DNA of 64,000 nucleotides, taken from contig OY740771.1 of NCBI GenBank assembly GCA_963513935.1, positions 18,149,349 to 18,213,348 on the forward strand, written 5' to 3'. Both the position numbers and the translations under genes were made by a program. Shown here piece after piece: positions 49,481 to 60,838 of the stretch. The DNA comes from Aphrophora alni (taxonomy: Eukaryota > Arthropoda > Insecta > Hemiptera > Aphrophoridae). A model generated the notes under the pieces. The model was not told where the DNA came from. It worked only from the letters and a program-made list of their open reading frames with translations, and made no database searches. How positions within the stretch are numbered: position 1 is the first letter of the stretch; each line of letters starts with the position of its first letter.

Positions 49481-49550
49481 CATAACACTAGCCTACATTA
49501 TATTTTTAACAAAGATCTTCTTGAATGTTAAGCTCAATCAAAGCTCTTAC

Positions 49551-49830
49551 CTGAGACTCCGTAGGGCTTGTCATGAAAACTTCAGTAACCAAGGGTGCAT
49601 TACCCTGAGTCGAAAAAATAACTGGTCTACCACATTTCTCTGCATTAAGAACTGACCCTGTTCTTTCAAGCTCATTTTGTAGATTGTAAATTGCAAACAT
49701 GGATGGTGGTTGAATTTCAAATGTGTTAGTACTAAAAGTTTCAGCATTCTTACACTTCCAGTATCCCTTCAGGATCCACTTTTGTTCCTCAAAACTTATA
49801 TTTCCATCCATTAAAAAATCCTTGAACTAA
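49551..49830 (-). CDS. Host ciliary-type gene, exon with a probable 1-base deficit
   Basis: The minus frame reads MDGNISFEEQKWILKGYWKC, passes NTFEIQPPSMFAIYNLQNEL and VIFSTQGNAPLVTEVFMTSP, and ends TESQ at the donor GTAAGA. The best acceptor is TTAAAACTTATAG, ending at 49831. From there the upstream phase (one base, G) gives GTT AGT TCA AGG ATT, but the frame then closes, because the T run at 49813-49818 is one base too short to connect to the long frame. One more T would join both parts cleanly. The alternatives are a weak acceptor inside the exon (exon start 49787 or 49794) or a missing exon. The beta-rich content fits the domain series. Confidence 0.65.
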
Positions 49831-50104
49831 CTATAAGTTTTAATAGGGTTAGAATCATCAATAAATGAACAAACAAAACAAGCTGTTGCATTTAATTGTT
49901 TGCAAAACATAAATATGATGACATTACACTCCATTAGTTTCAACTGTTAGCCTAAATATGAGGACCAGTGTTTATACATATTCAACAATAGGTTAATTTT
50001 GGGGTCGTAGTACAGTAATGTCTCTTATAGTTTTTTACTCTAAGGTTGAAAAAATCTATCTTTACTACATAATTGGGAAGTTATCACCTTAGTACAAAAC
50101 TTAC
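49831..50104. other. Short intron between two host exons
   Basis: About 270 bp, by far the shortest intron seen in this gene. No alternative exon with correct splice phases was found in it. Confidence 0.5.
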
Positions 50105-50337
50105 CCTCACTATCACTAAAGTCAATCGAGAAATTGGACTGGAGATCTTCAGTATTAATCATTATGTTGGCATCATTATTTCCTTGATTCTTAATTTTAA
50201 AAGTCTGACAATCATCACATTTATCAAAACAAATAACTGTATCGGAGAAAGATAGTAAAGGCTTGCTGACCACACAATCTACCAGAACCCGATGTGTTTT
50301 TCCTTTAATGGAGGCTCTGGTTACTTTTTCCCCCGAT
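50105..50337 (-). CDS. Host ciliary-type gene, 233-bp exon with ASH-like strands
   Basis: Minus-strand acceptor GGCTTGTTGCAG, donor GTAAGT. The first base completes a Lys codon with the two bases left by the exon at 55543. The protein then reads SGEKVTRASIKGKTHRVLVD, CVVSKPLLSFSDTVICFDKC and TFKIKNQGNNDANIMINTED, and ends NFSIDFSDSE plus one base. The run PLLSFSDTVICFDK followed by FKIKNQGNNDANIMI is the classical start of an ASH/MSP-type domain: a strand, then 'new domain with normal-neighbour' N-rich turns. The second half of that domain must be coded downstream. Confidence 0.85.
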
Positions 50338-51726
50338 CTGCAACAAGCCAACATTTTATTGAGGTAGCCAGCAATTTACTTTACAATTAATGGAAACACA
50401 ATGGTTAACAAAGCTTACCATACAACTCAGGCAGAGCTGGGCCTTCATTGTCAAGTGAAATAAACTGTACATAAACATTGTACCAACTTTCTCACTCACA
50501 CATCTACAAAACTAAATAATAACCAACTAAACCTATTTGTCACCAAAAGTTCCGTAGTTGTTAGTCAAAAAGTGAAAATGGACCATTAACATCATCTTTC
50601 AACAAATTTCAATATAAATTTTACTTAAATAAGGCCTAAACTTGCTTCACTTGTGCTGTAAGTATAAATCTAGGTTCATTTACGATTTTTGCCAATTATT
50701 CCTGAATTGTATTATTTTATTACTTGCAAACGGGTTTGATCTATTAAGCGTCACATTTAACTAAACTTTTTTTTTAAATTGATAGAGCCAATCTGGAAAA
50801 ATTACACATTTCATAAGAGGCCCACAGCCTCGATTCTTTAAACTAAAGTGGACAATAAGTAAATTCAGCCCTTTTAAGTCACCAAAGTAGATAGCATCTA
50901 TCCTACTCTCTCACAGAAAGGACCAACTTCTCTAATCCAATTAATCCGAGCTATCCAAAGCTAGCTATCCATATGGGTACATTCCGCTATATGAGAATGG
51001 AAAAAAAGAGCCAATTCAGGTATATGAATTGATCATAACAAATATATAAACAAAACACTTTTGATCAGATGACCAGGTAATTATAGAATACAAATTGCAA
51101 ATCTCTCTTTATAATCTACATAAGAATACATTCTATACACAATTTCGTTATATGAACTTCAAAAATTAAATTCATGGCATTGTTGGAAATTATCAGATAC
51201 AAAATTGTTATTGAAGAAGTAAATTTGAAGTAAATATCACACTTCCAATGCATAATAGAAATATACAAAAATGACAGGGACATAAATAATAAGATAGGTA
51301 GATATCAGAAGGTTTGAGTACTATTTATGAAAGCCCTCAAAGCAGAAACATTGCAAGAAACACAGTTGAAATTTTATAAAGTTATTGCATCTCCTGTCTT
51401 TCTTTATGAATCCTTATTTCGGGTTCCATGAAGGAGAGATATTAGACGGATAGAGACTTCTGAAATAAATTTTTTTAAGATCAGTAAAAGGTTGTATAAG
51501 GAGAGACAGAATAAGGAATGAGAATATCAGAGAATAAAAACTACAAATCCAATCTATGGTGGAGTAATTGACATTTTATAAAAAGATATGAAAGGATCAC
51601 ATAAGAAGAATGCCTGAAGAGAGAATTCCCAAACAGGTTTTGAAATACAAAAGGGCCTTCTGTAAGAAGGAGCTTGGGTGGACCGAGGACCAGATGGTGA
51701 AGCCGCAACGCCAATTATTTAATCCC
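50338..51726. other. Intron sequence with dispersed repeat R2
   Basis: About 50560-50860 belongs to repeat R2 (AGGCCTAAACTTGCTTCACT, later TAGAGCCAATCTGGAAAAATT). Relatives lie at 12.2, 56.2 and 63.7 kb. The rest shows nothing recognisable. Confidence 0.45.
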
Positions 51727-53193
51727 TTAACCCGAGAGGGGTCACACCTGGTCTTTTCGATCATATGTGTTCAAGGTCACAACGCTGCAACTGTGAAAGC
51801 GGGTGGTTCCTCCCCCTTTGTCTACAAGTCAGTCCTATTCGCGCTTCTAACTACGCCTGTGTCGAAAACACCCAGCGCACCCCCTCGTGTATGCCAATTG
51901 TGTGTGATTGTGTGACCACAAAAAACAAAGTGTTTCTTATATTTTTCGTTGTTATTTTGTTTTTGTTAGACTATAGTGTTTATTGAAGTTTTATTGTTTG
52001 CCATGGATGGTGGGAGTGAAGAGGAAAGACTGTTATGACTTTTAGACAGTGTGGAAAATGAGGAACAACGTGAAGAAGAAAGAATCGTGAACCCAGGCAC
52101 AATAAGGCGGCAATTATTCTTAGATGAAGCAATTATCCAGGTAATTGATGAACCAGGTTCAGATGTTGACGATCAGGATCAGTTAGAGATTCAAGGAGAT
52201 GACAGCCAATCAGAACAGTCTGAAAATGATGACGAAGTTACTGCTGCGACAGGGCCTGAGTATACCGATAAAGATAAAGTTACTAAGAGGTCCATTCACT
52301 GCCCACCCGTTACTAGACGAACATGCGAACACAATTTGGTTCGACGACTTCTAGGTGTGAGGCATAATGTGAACATTGATTCACCTGTTCAATCCTGGAG
52401 GCTGTTTTTCACAGATGACATAATAGACGACATAGTAAAATACACAAATCAACGTATTGAAAAAATTAGGCCAGGCTATACCTGACCCAGAGATACCTCA
52501 AAAGTAGAAATTGAAGCATTTATAGGCCTTCTTTATATGGCAGGTGTTCTCCTTGCTTCTCACCTAAATCTTTATGATTTGTGGTTGACTGACGGAACAG
52601 GAGTGGAGTTCTTTCGCAATTGTATGAACTTACGGAGGTTTAAATTTCTCATCAGAGCTGTTAGGTTTGATGATGCTGGAACCAGGAGGCAGCGAATGGA
52701 ACATGATAAACTTTCACCCATACGTGATGTTTTTGAAAAAATTGTTGAAAAGTGCAAAACAAACTTCTCCGTAAGCGAGTATCTCACCATAAATGAAATG
52801 TTAGAATCTTTCAGAGGACGGTGCGGTTTCAAACAATACATACCAAACAAGTCAGCCAAGTATGGTATAAAAATATTTGCCATGACTTGCGCGAAAACCT
52901 TTTATACGATGAACATGGAAGTGTATGCTGGGAAACAGCCTTACTTACCAATATTTCAATAGAAATACGACTAAACTTTTAAAATGTTTGTTATATTTTT
53001 AGTATAATTTTTTTTTATTAATTGATCTTATTTACTAATATTTCATAAGAAATATACATGATACTGTTTAAATAATTATACAAAATAAAACTTTGTTCGT
53101 TATTAGAAAACTCTGCATTTTAGTATACCTGGTATAAACAACCCAGCGCGACCTCTCACGTAACTTTCACTCATGCGACCCCTCCCGGGTTAA
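51727..53193 (+). mobile_element. piggyBac element, internally deleted
   Basis: TTAA at 51727-51730 and 53190-53193 bounds inverted ends CCCGAGAGGGGTCACACC and, inverted, CCCGGGAGGGGTCGCAT. Subterminal ACCCAGCGC motifs recur at 51870 and 53140. TTAA duplication and CCC/GGG ends are diagnostic. The transposase gene is cut short at 52962 and the following 200 bp is AT-rich non-coding, so most of the catalytic domain has been lost. Confidence 0.92.
52003..52962 (+). pseudogene. piggyBac transposase, N-terminal part with two in-frame stops
   Basis: ATG at 52003 begins MDGGSEEERLL, is stopped by TGA and continues in the same frame. The frame has an acidic N-terminus (VDDQDQLEIQGDDSQSEQSE) and then DDIVKYTNQRIEKIRPGYT. 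A second in-frame TGA (52483-52485) precedes DTSKVEIEAFIGLLYMAGVL. The DDE_Tnp_1_7-type block follows: FDDAGTRRQRMEHDKLSPIR, LTINEMLESFRGRCGFKQYI and NKSAKYGIKIFAMTC. The frame ends after YAGKQPYLPIFQ at 52962, where the family continues for roughly 300 more residues. GLLYMAG and NKSAKYGIK are strong family signatures. The conserved Asp expected near ITIDEML is Asn here. Confidence 0.9.
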
Positions 53194-53707
53194 AGACAAG
53201 ATGATGATGATGATGATCACCAAGAATTAAAAACTCATCAATGAAAGTATAAATTCAAAGCTCAATATCTTTTTTGATGTCAGAGTGTAATTTTGGAAGG
53301 ATGAATTCCAAAAGGCAAAAGAGGGGATCTGCATTATTTTAAGAAAATGTTGATAAAGCTGAGACAAAGAGTAAAAAATAACTATCATACATGTAGGAAT
53401 ATGGTGAAACACTTTAATTAACCAGTTTTCCTGACAAACGCATTACTACACTGGAACTTCCTCAATATTCACTACTTTTTGTGCTATTAAATTATTTCCA
53501 TCTTCCATAAAATGAAATATTTGGTTAAAGGAACATGTTATGAGACAGTTGATGCAGAAAAGAAGAAAGTGCCAGATATTTTAAAAGAGCTGAAAGAAAC
53601 TGATCTGCTCCGTACTTTCGACCATTGGAAAATAAGACTAAATTGATGATGAGTAAATATGAATAGGGACTACATTAAAGAAGAAAACCATTAAAATTAT
53701 GATATAT
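53194..53707. other. Intron sequence, nothing recognised
   Basis: Starts with a short GAT repeat (53201-53219). Otherwise unremarkable AT-rich DNA. Confidence 0.4.
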
Positions 53708-53809
53708 ACAAGGGCAGTTCAGAAAGTACCCTCAGTTTGACTATAAGCAAAACAGAGGCATAGATACGGATGCTTTATTATATACTATGATTAATATTAC
53801 TGTCATAAA

Positions 53810-53990
53810 TATTCTTCTTTCATCGTTCAACAATGGCCATTTTACCTATTCAGCTATTCTCAAGTTGAGCAGGATCTGTTCCTTTGTCAATTTAACACTT
53901 ACAGTACATTACATTAAAATAACACATCCTATTTAACTTGGGAATGGCTGAATAGCCGAACGGCTGTTGTTGAACTATGAAAGAAGAATA
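53810..53990. repeat. Small inverted repeat inside the mariner
   Basis: The arm ATTCTTCTTTCATCGTTCAA (53811 onward) through CTATTCTCAAGTT is inverted at 53937-53990 (CTTGGGAATGGCTGAATAGC to AAAGAAGAAT). Arms are about 54 bp with a spacer of about 70 bp. Likely a nested MITE. Confidence 0.7.
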
Positions 53991-54049
53991 TTGAAAAAAG
54001 TAATTACCATTAAATCAATATTCGGAATGGTGACAACAAAATGTTATAA

Positions 54050-55251
54050 TTTATATACTACTTATACATCTTCAAACTACACCATTCCACTATTTTTCTA
54101 CACAATTACTATCAAAATCTAGATATATATCATAGCGATAGAGAAATTTGGAAAACCCTTCTTTATAGAATTCAACAGCCAGGAACATCTTGAAGTTCTT
54201 CTTGTTACAACATCTTGAAGTGTTTCAGCATCATCAAAGTGCTGGGACTCAAGTCACTTCTTCATGTGCATGAATATAGGTAAAAATAACTAGGAGCTAA
54301 GTCCAGGCTATAAGTTGGATGATCAAAAATGTCTGTTTTATAACAATGCAACCGATCTTTTATTAGTTAGGCTGTGTGAAGGTGATCATTATCATACAAA
54401 AACAGGTAACCAGAAGTCAGCAAACCACAGTGTGTTCTGGACGACCCTTCTTAGTTTTTTTTTTTTTTAATTTCACAAGACATTAGAATTGATGGATGTT
54501 CCATAAACTCCACAACCAATACTCCTTTTGCATACCAAAAGATAGTTATAACCTTCCAGACAGACAAAGTTTACAAGGCTTTTTTGTTTGCTTGGTAAAG
54601 CTGTATGACCCCATACCATCGAGTGTTTTTTTTTTTTTTTATTCAGCATTTAAGTAAGACACCCCCAAGTCTTATCGCCAGCTTGTTGAGAAATTTTTTT
54701 CCCTACACATCATAACGTAAATAAAAGTCTAAGGCAGATCCCTTGGTTTTTGTGATTCTCGGAAAGAATTTTCAGTACCTACCGAGCACAGAACTTCTGC
54801 TAGCTTATTTTTTCTGAGATTACTAACTCATTTTAACTAAAATGTATATGTGTATTTAAAGTGTATGTATTTGTAGTTTAAATAAAAAATGTGTATGCAT
54901 ATGAAATTTGTACTGCAGCCTTGCTGCTAGGTGTGTATCTAATGAGGCTAAATAAAATTAAAAAATACAAAACTTTTCTAACGATTCAAGAGAATTGGTC
55001 ATAAGGTTCAGAGATTGTAAACTACCAATTTTCATGGATCTCTTTATCAGTTTTCTGAATGAGTTCACTCCTTTCCTCATCGTGAATGTTTGTTCTCCTA
55101 CTTTTAAATAAACAGGCCCAATGCCACACAACACCTTCACTCATTGCTTGCCCTTGATAGATGACTGTTGCTGACAATTTTTTTTTGTCATCAGAAATCT
55201 TATCATAGCACATGCTTCACATTTTGTGGAGTTTTCTATTGCAGTGCTCAT
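54050..55251 (-). pseudogene. Mariner transposase (DD34D type), many breaks
   Basis: ATG at 55251 begins MSTAIENSTKCEACAMIRFL, the usual start of this mariner branch (CE...IRFL). In alternating frames follow RRTNIHDEERSELIQKTDKE and IHENW. Much later come LYDNDHLHTA (second catalytic Asp in YDND) and DHPTYSLDLAPSYFYLY, in which the third catalytic Asp position of the LAPSDY motif reads Y. Several shifts and stops occur. The catalytic residue change and the breaks mean no function. Confidence 0.75.
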
Positions 55252-55542
55252 TTTGAAAGGCTATTACGGGCAAAGAACTAAAGCACGACCTTCCTTACTA
55301 GCACAGCTGAGCACTTACTGAGCTACACCACAGGGACAGCACCACTACCTCCACTTCTTCTTATATTGCACGAAAACAGTTATTAGTTTCCGAACAGTAT
55401 TTGTATAAAGAAAGCTAAGTTTATTATATCACTCTGATTATTTAATAAACAGACTTCGTATATGTGCTATTTCAGAAGTCAGTAAAAACTGATTCGGCAA
55501 AACAACTAATTCAGTGCTACATAAATGAGCTGTAATACTTAC

Positions 55543-55904
55543 TTTGAAACTACATCACCCATTAGCTTTAGACCAATTGTTTCACTACACAGTGAATCTC
55601 TCTTTATAATATCATAATCAGTATTTATTACTAAAGGTAAATAGAATTCATATGAAGCCATATCCTTAGGAATGAAATGCAGGTATATCTTCTGTGTGCT
55701 CTCAGCTTCCATGATTAAACCTTTATCTGCAATAACTGGATCCCAAAGTTTCTTTGATGAAGACACTTTAAACTGAGGATAGAGGTCCATGTTAAACTTT
55801 ATTTCAACTATCGATTTGCTTTTATTATTCACTGTTAGCGCAGTTTTTGCAAAGGAATTACATGGTACGTGCAGCAGTAATATAGAGTTAGGTTTAATTT
55901 CTAC
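55543..55904 (-). CDS. Host ciliary-type gene, most upstream exon seen (362 bp)
   Basis: Minus-strand acceptor ACCTATTGTTTGCAG, donor GTAAGT. The exon reads VEIKPNSILLLHVPCNSFAK, TALTVNNKSKSIVEIKFNMD, LYPQFKVSSSKKLWDPVIAD and AESTQKIYLHFIPKDMASYE, and ends GLKLMGDVVS plus two bases. The succession I.P.S..L.VP....K...V.N.S....E..F followed by KIYLHFIPKD..SYEFYLPL is a complete ASH/MSP-like Ig domain, as repeated in HYDIN, CFAP47 and DLEC1. Those proteins act in the ciliary or sperm-tail axoneme. The acceptor shows that further upstream exons exist. None was found up to 64000, so they lie outside the window or were missed. Confidence 0.85.
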
Positions 55905-56746
55905 CTGCAAACAATAGGTTATTATTGTTTTTTATTTCATTAGAATGATATTGAATGAATTTTACACAATGTTGAATTACGAGTAAATTTTTAATATTGA
56001 AATTTTAGCTAAATGAACATAAAAGGTCATTTGTAAAATTAAAACCATAGTAAATCACACATTATGGTTATAACTAGAATAAATAAAAGGTGTTAAAACA
56101 TTGCACAAACTTTCCTACTGACTCATCCCCAAAATAAAATAAAAACTTGTTTTAATATTCGTTACAATAAATGTCAGTTTGTTAGTTGTCAATCAAAAAA
56201 TGAAAATGAACCGAGGACACAGTCTTTTTTAATTATTTATATAGTGCTTCCCTTGTGTCATAAACACATCCTAAGTGTAAATTTAATTTAATTCAAAATG
56301 GACTTTTAATTTAATGATGGTGGTTAAGGTTCATTTATATTTTTTGCCCATTATCCCTGAATCATAATATTTTTTACTTGTGTTTTTACACACGGTACCG
56401 TATGAGTCATTAAATTAAAACCAATTTTACCACATGGTTTCTTCACAATTCATTAAAATTTGAATGAAATCAGCAGAGCCTATTTTGAAAAATTATATTT
56501 TTTAGAATTAGAATTTAATTTATTTTCTGTATATTAAATATAATATCAAAATAATTATAGTTTGTATACTTTAAGACTGAACAATAATTCAAAGTACAAC
56601 TTAACCCAACAACAAAATAGCTCATTATAAAAAATAAACAAGAAAATAAAACACAACTTTGTCTAATTACAAGAGAAATAACATTGAACAAGTTATAAAC
56701 AACAACATACAACTTAATCCACTGTTGCGGTCATGTAAAAACAAGC
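55905..56746. other. Intron sequence with dispersed repeat R2 at 56150-56510
   Basis: The R2 part holds GTCATAAACACATCCTAAGT and AAAATTTGAATGAAATCAGC. It matches 50560-50860 and, inverted, 63640-64000. No gene. Confidence 0.45.
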
Positions 56747-56754
56747 ATAAAAAG

Positions 56755-57224
56755 TAGAGTTGTAACGGATATCCGGTTAATATCCGGTATCCGGCCTATC
56801 CGGCCCTTTTTTAGTATCCGGTATCCGGCCAGATAGTTGCAACTATCCGGCCGGGTACCGGATACTTAATTATGTAAATGAAATTACATAAATAGGTGAT
56901 CTATACTTCCAAATAGGTGATCTTTTCGTAGCGGTCGCCATTAAACTACAAAAAACTTCAACCACAAAAAACAAATACCAAAAAACTCACTGACAGACCG
57001 TTGAATACTAGTGTTTGACGCATGAACGATACAAGCCGCCCACTTCCCCACTCCTACGGTCCAAGAGACAGGTTCGTGCTTGTCTTTCCGTGAATCATCG
57101 CTAGAACTACACACACTACCTGAGTCGGATATCCGGTAGCCGGATATCCGGCGCTCCAGCCTAGAACCTCACCGAATATCCGGTATCTGGTATCCGGCCA
57201 AAACAACTATCCGTTACATCTCTA
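56755..57224. mobile_element. hAT MITE, 470 bp, packed with ATCCGG motifs
   Basis: Ends TAGAGTTGTAACGGAT and, inverted, TAGAGATGTAACGGAT. The 8-bp duplication ATAAAAAG lies at 56747-56754 and 57225-57232. Both ends carry clusters of ATCCGG and GGATATCCGG (a palindrome), more than a dozen in total. No ORF. An 8-bp duplication and TAGAG-type ends fit non-autonomous hAT elements. Confidence 0.9.
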
Positions 57225-57232
57225 ATAAAAAG

Positions 57233-58865
57233 AAGAAAACAATATATTTTCTAGTAAAGCAGTTTGTAAAACACTACTTATCTGTAGTCTTTAAAATTTT
57301 ATCTTAAAGTATGTAACATTCCACATTTTTGGGTTCCATTTTGGGTTAATACTTGGTTCAATGTGTGAGGTTTAACCAGATTTGGTGTAAAAAACTTACT
57401 TCATACTAGTATTGCAATCGTATATTACAGTCACATATTGTAATAGTGTACATTTTCAGTTTTGTGATCTTAAATAGAATGGGGTATACGTTGGCCCACA
57501 CATGGAGTATACGTTGTTAACGTTTTGAACACAAAGAATGAAAGCTGTTGGCAAGCGCACAGACCGGAGGCAAGTCTGTCTAAGCTGAACTTTGAAAGGA
57601 AGAAGTACTCTCAGTTAATAAATATGTTTGCCGAGAAAATGTGGAAGTATAGAAAGAAAGTGTTTTCTTGAAAAACTAAGAAGTGTTTTACAAGTACTGT
57701 TATATAATAATGTGAGTTAGTTTCTATTGGCTAAAAAATAAACTTTCAAAAGTTAAAAGTTATGACTATATAATATTGTGCAATGGACAATGTGCATTAC
57801 ATAAGCAGGAAAACACATATAAAAAAAGAATAAGTAATTGTGTTTTAAACAAAAACTAATTAACGTGAATAGAATGTTTTGAACTAATGATGAAGTAAAC
57901 AATTGATAAGTTCATAAGAGTGAAGTTGAAAATTAAAAAAGTTAATTTTAAAACGGGAGATGTGATTTCAGTGAAACGATGCCATGTGAACTTCAACCTG
58001 GAAAAGTTGTGTTTTAATTAAAAGTGCTATATAAAATCTTCATGCATGTCTGGTATAACATGCCTAAACTATTTTCCATATAAACTAAGATATATTATTA
58101 CTTAAAACTTGTAATTTATTGTTGAAATTTGAATATTGTGTTTATAGAATTGTCTCATGTTTTTTGTAAGGAGATATGATGAGTTATTGAAGTGTAATTT
58201 TATAAAAAATAATAAAAGATTTTCCTTGTTTAAAGTTATGATTTTGATGTTTTAAATTTGAAAAGAAATAAAGTTTTATGAAAACAATTATATAAGATAA
58301 AAAGAATATTAGCTTCTCAATATATAAAAAATTTAATTAGAAAGTAGGTTGCAACCACAAAAAATAATAATAAACTAAATTCTAATAAACATAATCTTTT
58401 ATCAAAATTTTTATTTTATTATTTTTTTTTTTTTGAAGAACAATATAATTTTTTTAATGGCCAAACCAAACTAATTAAATTTCAATAATAAATATTTCTT
58501 TTTAAAAAAAAAAATTAATAATAAAATAACTTTTTGAACAACTGTCAATATACTTAGATATAAATTAAATGTTATTACTAAAACTTGTAAATAAATGTGT
58601 TATATGTTAATAACTGTTTTAATTAGTTTATCAACTGAAAAATAGCAATATGTTTGGTGCAAAAAGTGTATGTGAACCTTTGTTTAAACAGATAAGCTTT
58701 TGTCAAATTTCTTATTACATAGTCTTGCATCTGTCTTAAGTGGAGTGTTCTACAGCCTAAATGTGTGGACCAATTTAAATCAAATTTTGTATATTTTGAA
58801 TACATCTAGAGATGTTTTTCATTTTGATAACTGAAAATTTTGGGGTTTGCTAATTATATAACACA
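57233..58865. other. Intron or upstream sequence, repeats only
   Basis: 57315-57430 pairs with 19010-19150. 57437 starts TGTAATAGTGTA like the family LTRs, but no matching end or GGCGCC box was found. 58725-58830 is a copy of R1 (CTACAGCCTAAATGTGTGGAC). No gene. Confidence 0.4.
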
Positions 58866-59339
58866 TGTAATAATTCTAAAAGTAGAGAATTTGAAGAGTT
58901 CATTCGTTTACGTTACTTTAATTGAAAAATGAATTTAATATTAATTATTTAATCTAGAAATTTGCTCAGCATTGTATGGGCGCCAGACTTTCGTCAAATG
59001 TAAAATTAAAAAAATGAATTTAATTGAATTGAATCTCAGGGTCGCAAGTTCTTTCATCTGTGTACTCTGACTCTTGGTTATTAACAGGGCCGGCCCTAGG
59101 TCTTTTTCAAGTGTAAGCAAAAAACATATTGGCGCCCCCCCCACTAATCAAACCACTATAAATCAGTGCACCTGTAACACATATTAATATTAACCAGAAA
59201 TTAAAGGTAGAAGCCAGGTATGTTTTAATAATACACAAAGAAAAACTTGCAAACCAGAAGTATAATTATTTACAGGCCATCATCATTACATATAGTTACA
59301 ATTATTAGTAATTTGAACTTTTCACAAATAAAACTTGAA

Positions 59340-60838
59340 TTAAAAATGAATTTTTCTTGCTTTTGCTTTCGAAAACTCGTTGATTAATAACTCAGTGTCC
59401 ATTTTACTCAAATTGTCATTTTCAATGGCCAAGATTTCTAGCCCATTCAAGTGTTCTTGGCTCAAAGTAGATCTTAAATAAGTTTTAATGAGTTTTAACT
59501 TAGAAAAACTTCTTTCCTCGCTGGCTACTGACACTGGGAGCGTTAACAAAATCCTCAATGCGACAAAAACGTTTGGAAAAGTATCCACGTAACCACGCTT
59601 GGTTATAAAAGACAGAGCTCCTGCTGGGTGACTTCCAGAAGGCAGCATTGGTGAAAACACTCTTAGTTCATCAAAGAGATCAGTTCCGTTCACGTCACAG
59701 TCTTCTCCATCACTCAAAATGGTTTGAAGGTGTTTACAAGCTGTTTTCAAATCTGTATCGTTAACACTCTTGTCCAAACTTGGGATATCGTACAAAAAAT
59801 TAAAACTAGAACTATGAGTTTCCATTAGTTCAAATCTCTCCTGAATTGAGGATATTGCTCTGTCTAGCACAACAAAAAAGAAATTGACTTTAAAGGCATC
59901 CATTCCATAGTTTACTGCTTCATCTGCGCTTTCATAAGTAAACTGTTTTTTCACCTTTTTTGGCCGGACTTGATGTTCTTTTTCAAACTCGGCAGGCACA
60001 TTGATTTTTTCTGCAAGTTCCTTTGCATCTATTATCACGCTGTTAAGTCCTTGATCAGATCTCATCTCTTCAAGAAATGATCTCACACTTTTAATGAGAT
60101 CCATAGAACTTTGCAGGTCATTTGTGACGTTTTGCAATAGTTTACTGACCATGTTTGTTTTGTGCAGGATCTCATACCATGTCACTAAACAGCACAAGAA
60201 CTTGAAGCGTTGCAGTTTTTTTAAGAGTCCTAAGGCTGAGTTTCTTCCAAATGCATCAAGTTTTTGATCTTGAGAGGCTTCATATAGTGCATCATATACT
60301 TCTTCGATATGATATCTCAAAGGCATCAGTGCCTCGATTCTGCTTTCCCATCTAGTATTGCATAGTGGTTTTACTGTGAGGGTTGTGACGTGATTGAGCA
60401 AAATACTCCATCTTTGGGTAGAACTTGAAAAAAAAGTTAAAGATTTCTTGTATAGTACTGAAACACTCTACTGCACTGTTGCACGATAGAGCTGCATCGT
60501 TAATAACCAAGTTCAATGAGTGGTTCCCACATAGCACATAAAAGGCTCTACGATTTAAATCAAGGATTCTCTTCTGAACTCCAACGTGTTTTCCCTTCAT
60601 TGCGGAGCCATTATCATAGCCCTGACCTCTCATGGATTTTAAAGGAATGTCTCGTGCTTTTAACTCTTTGAGTAATACTTCGGTGAGGCCTTTACCTGAA
60701 GAATTGGTAACAGGAAGAAAGCCTAAGAAATGCTCCCTTATTGAGACTTCTTCACTTTCCACAGTTTTCACAAATCTTACCACAAACGTCATTTGTTCTG
60801 TGTGGCTAATATCGGGATTACAGTCTAATATAATAGAG
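59340..60838 (-). pseudogene. hAT transposase, ZMYM1-like, truncated with a homopolymer shift
   Basis: The minus frame resumes at the nested junction with SIILDCNPDISHTEQM (first catalytic Asp). It continues FLPVTNSSGKGLTEVLLKEL, GQGYDNGSAMKG (second Asp) and CGNHSLNLVINDA. At 60427-60440 a run of eight A (plus strand) is one base too long and shifts the frame. After it come LNHVTTLTVKPLCNTRWESR and the dimerisation block LPVSVASEERSFSKLKLIKT, ending KAKARKIHF at 59340. No TTF zinc finger is present because everything before the first Asp is gone. The single shift could be a sequencing error, but the truncation already rules out function. Confidence 0.88.

Larger units (their letters stand above)
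53708..55405 (-). mobile_element. DD34D-type mariner, decayed
   Basis: The left end TACAAGGGCAGTTCAGAAAG and the inverted right end TACAAATACTGTTCGGAAAC are similar over about 20 bp and sit next to TA. A minus-strand transposase remnant lies between them. A small inverted repeat near the left end appears to be a later insertion. The ends are diverged, so the boundary is good to a few bases only. Confidence 0.7.

Noticed and set aside
57437..58865. Another family LTR starting TGTAATAGTGTA
   Set aside because: No matching end, target duplication or GGCGCC box could be found.
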